This document shows, in pieces, positions 4,479-5,154 of a stretch of DNA of 5,154 nucleotides; the first letter of the stretch is position 1; each line of letters begins with the position of its first letter. This DNA comes from Pseudomonadota bacterium (GTDB taxonomy: Bacteria; Pseudomonadota; Alphaproteobacteria; Rhizobiales; Rhizobiaceae). The stretch is taken from contig JAEZXF010000353.1 in the NCBI GenBank assembly GCA_023419995.1, positions 1 through 5,154 of the forward strand, given 5' to 3'. The notes below the pieces were generated by a model. That model did no database searches. It worked only from the letters and a program-made list of their open reading frames with translations, and was not told the DNA's origin. The translations under genes and the position numbers were made by a program.

Positions 4479-5154
4479 CTAGCCGCTGCCGCGCTCGCTC
4501 CAGGCGCGCAGCGCGTCCTGGAACACGCGCTCGCCGGGCACGCCCTTCTCCATCGACAGGAGCGCGCGGCGGCCGGACTGGTAGACGATCGGGATGTCGA
4601 CCCAGCTCTGGCGCTGCAGCAGGTTGAGATTGGCCTGCGTCTCGGCCGGCGCGTCGCTCAGCGCGATCAGGAAGAAGCCGTCGGCGATCTTGGCCGGAAT
4701 GCCGATCAGCGGATTACCGGGCGCCTGCTCGGTGTCCTTGAAGGCGATGCGCGAGACGTTGGAGATGGCGCCGCCCTCGAAGCCGTCGGGCGTCAGGAAG
4801 ATCATCTCGACGATGTGGCTCGCCGGCAGGGTGGTGTCGCCGTTGCGGCGGATGGTCATGCGCAGCTGCACATCCTTGCCGGGGATGGTCGCCTCGGCGC
4901 GGATCGCCGGCTCGGGCGGCATGTCGCCGCCGGGCGATTCCTGCACCAGCGTCCACACGATCGAGCCCATCTCGGCCGAGCCCTGTGCAGCGGTGGTGCG
5001 CTCCTCGTAGAAGATCGCGCGCTGGCCGACGGCGATGCCGGCCTGCTGCTGGGTCGCCGCGGCCTGCGGCGCGGGTTCTGCCGGCCCGGCCTCCGCCTGC
5101 GGCGCGGCGGCCGTCTCTGCCGGCGTGACAGGCTGGTCGCCGTCGGTTGGGGCC
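4479..5154 (-). CDS. Conserved hypothetical protein, probable envelope protein (5' part missing)
   Basis: The frame is open from the right edge to TAG at 4481-4479, giving 224 visible residues; the true start lies beyond 5154. Residues 1-38 of the visible part are rich in Ala, Pro, Gln and Glu, like a flexible linker. From about 39 a compact domain follows: AVGQRAIFYEER, then VWTLVQESPGGDMPPEPAIR, the strand DVQLRMTIRRN, HIVEMIF, FEGGAISNVSRIAFKD, IPAKIADGFFLIALSD, and the C-terminal SWVDIPIVYQSGRRALLSME with GVPGERVFQDALRAW. The alternating hydrophobic pattern suggests a beta-rich domain. From memory, similar proteins occur in Rhizobiales as unnamed proteins with an N-terminal membrane anchor before such a linker; that anchor would be outside this window. 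No catalytic motif is seen and I assign no function. An internal Met at 4970 is unlikely to be the start because the conserved-looking domain begins upstream of it. Confidence 0.8.
   Translation of the reverse strand, partial: APTDGDQPVTPAETAAAPQAEAGPAEPAPQAAATQQQAGIAVGQRAIFYEERTTAAQGSAEMGSIVWTLVQESPGGDMPPEPAIRAEATIPGKDVQLRMTIRRNGDTTLPASHIVEMIFLTPDGFEGGAISNVSRIAFKDTEQAPGNPLIGIPAKIADGFFLIALSDAPAETQANLNLLQRQSWVDIPIVYQSGRRALLSMEKGVPGERVFQDALRAWSERGSG

Noticed and set aside
4594..5010. 138-codon plus-strand open frame at the right end
   Set aside because: It is antisense to the minus-strand gene at 4479-5154, whose frame is open to the edge and has better protein-like composition.

Overview
The window looks like chromosomal DNA of a high-GC alphaproteobacterium, most likely a member of the Hyphomicrobiales (Rhizobiales), near Phyllobacteriaceae/Rhizobiaceae. 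This rests on the RpoH1-type sigma factor, the RluD-like protein beside it, CTATAT-type -10 boxes, and dispersed palindromic repeats of the CCTTCTCCCC...GGGAGAAGG kind that litter rhizobial intergenic DNA. No taxonomic search was possible.

Left part (1-~1310): one end of an integrated mobile element. It holds the 3' end of a small unrecognised ORF, overlapping by ATGA an apparently intact tyrosine recombinase (176-1213). A short non-coding stretch with two inverted repeats follows. The recombinase reads toward the 3' end of a minus-strand tRNA-Glu(CTC) gene (1307-1381), the classic arrangement of an integrase beside its tRNA attachment site. The rest of the element and the second att site lie to the left, outside the window.

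Middle part (~1310-4156): core genome. The tRNA-Glu has its own recognisable promoter. Upstream of it on the same strand is a small single-pass membrane protein gene (1463-1852), divergent from a gene for an RluD-type 23S rRNA pseudouridine synthase (1876-2925). Then comes rpoH (3191-4099), the heat-shock sigma factor, with its own leader, a strong Shine-Dalgarno sequence and a very good intrinsic terminator (4123-4156).

Right part (4157-5154): an intergenic stretch of about 320 bases with four palindromic repeat units, one inverted, and sequence differences that preserve base pairing. It is followed by the 3' portion of a minus-strand gene for a conserved-looking protein of unknown function that runs off the window.

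The genes do not form one pathway. rluD and rpoH are housekeeping and stress genes, and the recombinase module is an insertion at the neighbouring tRNA. I do not see a previously undescribed defence or metabolic system. The most interesting points are the element boundary with its coupled small ORF and unexplained inverted repeats, and the covarying palindromic repeats downstream of rpoH.
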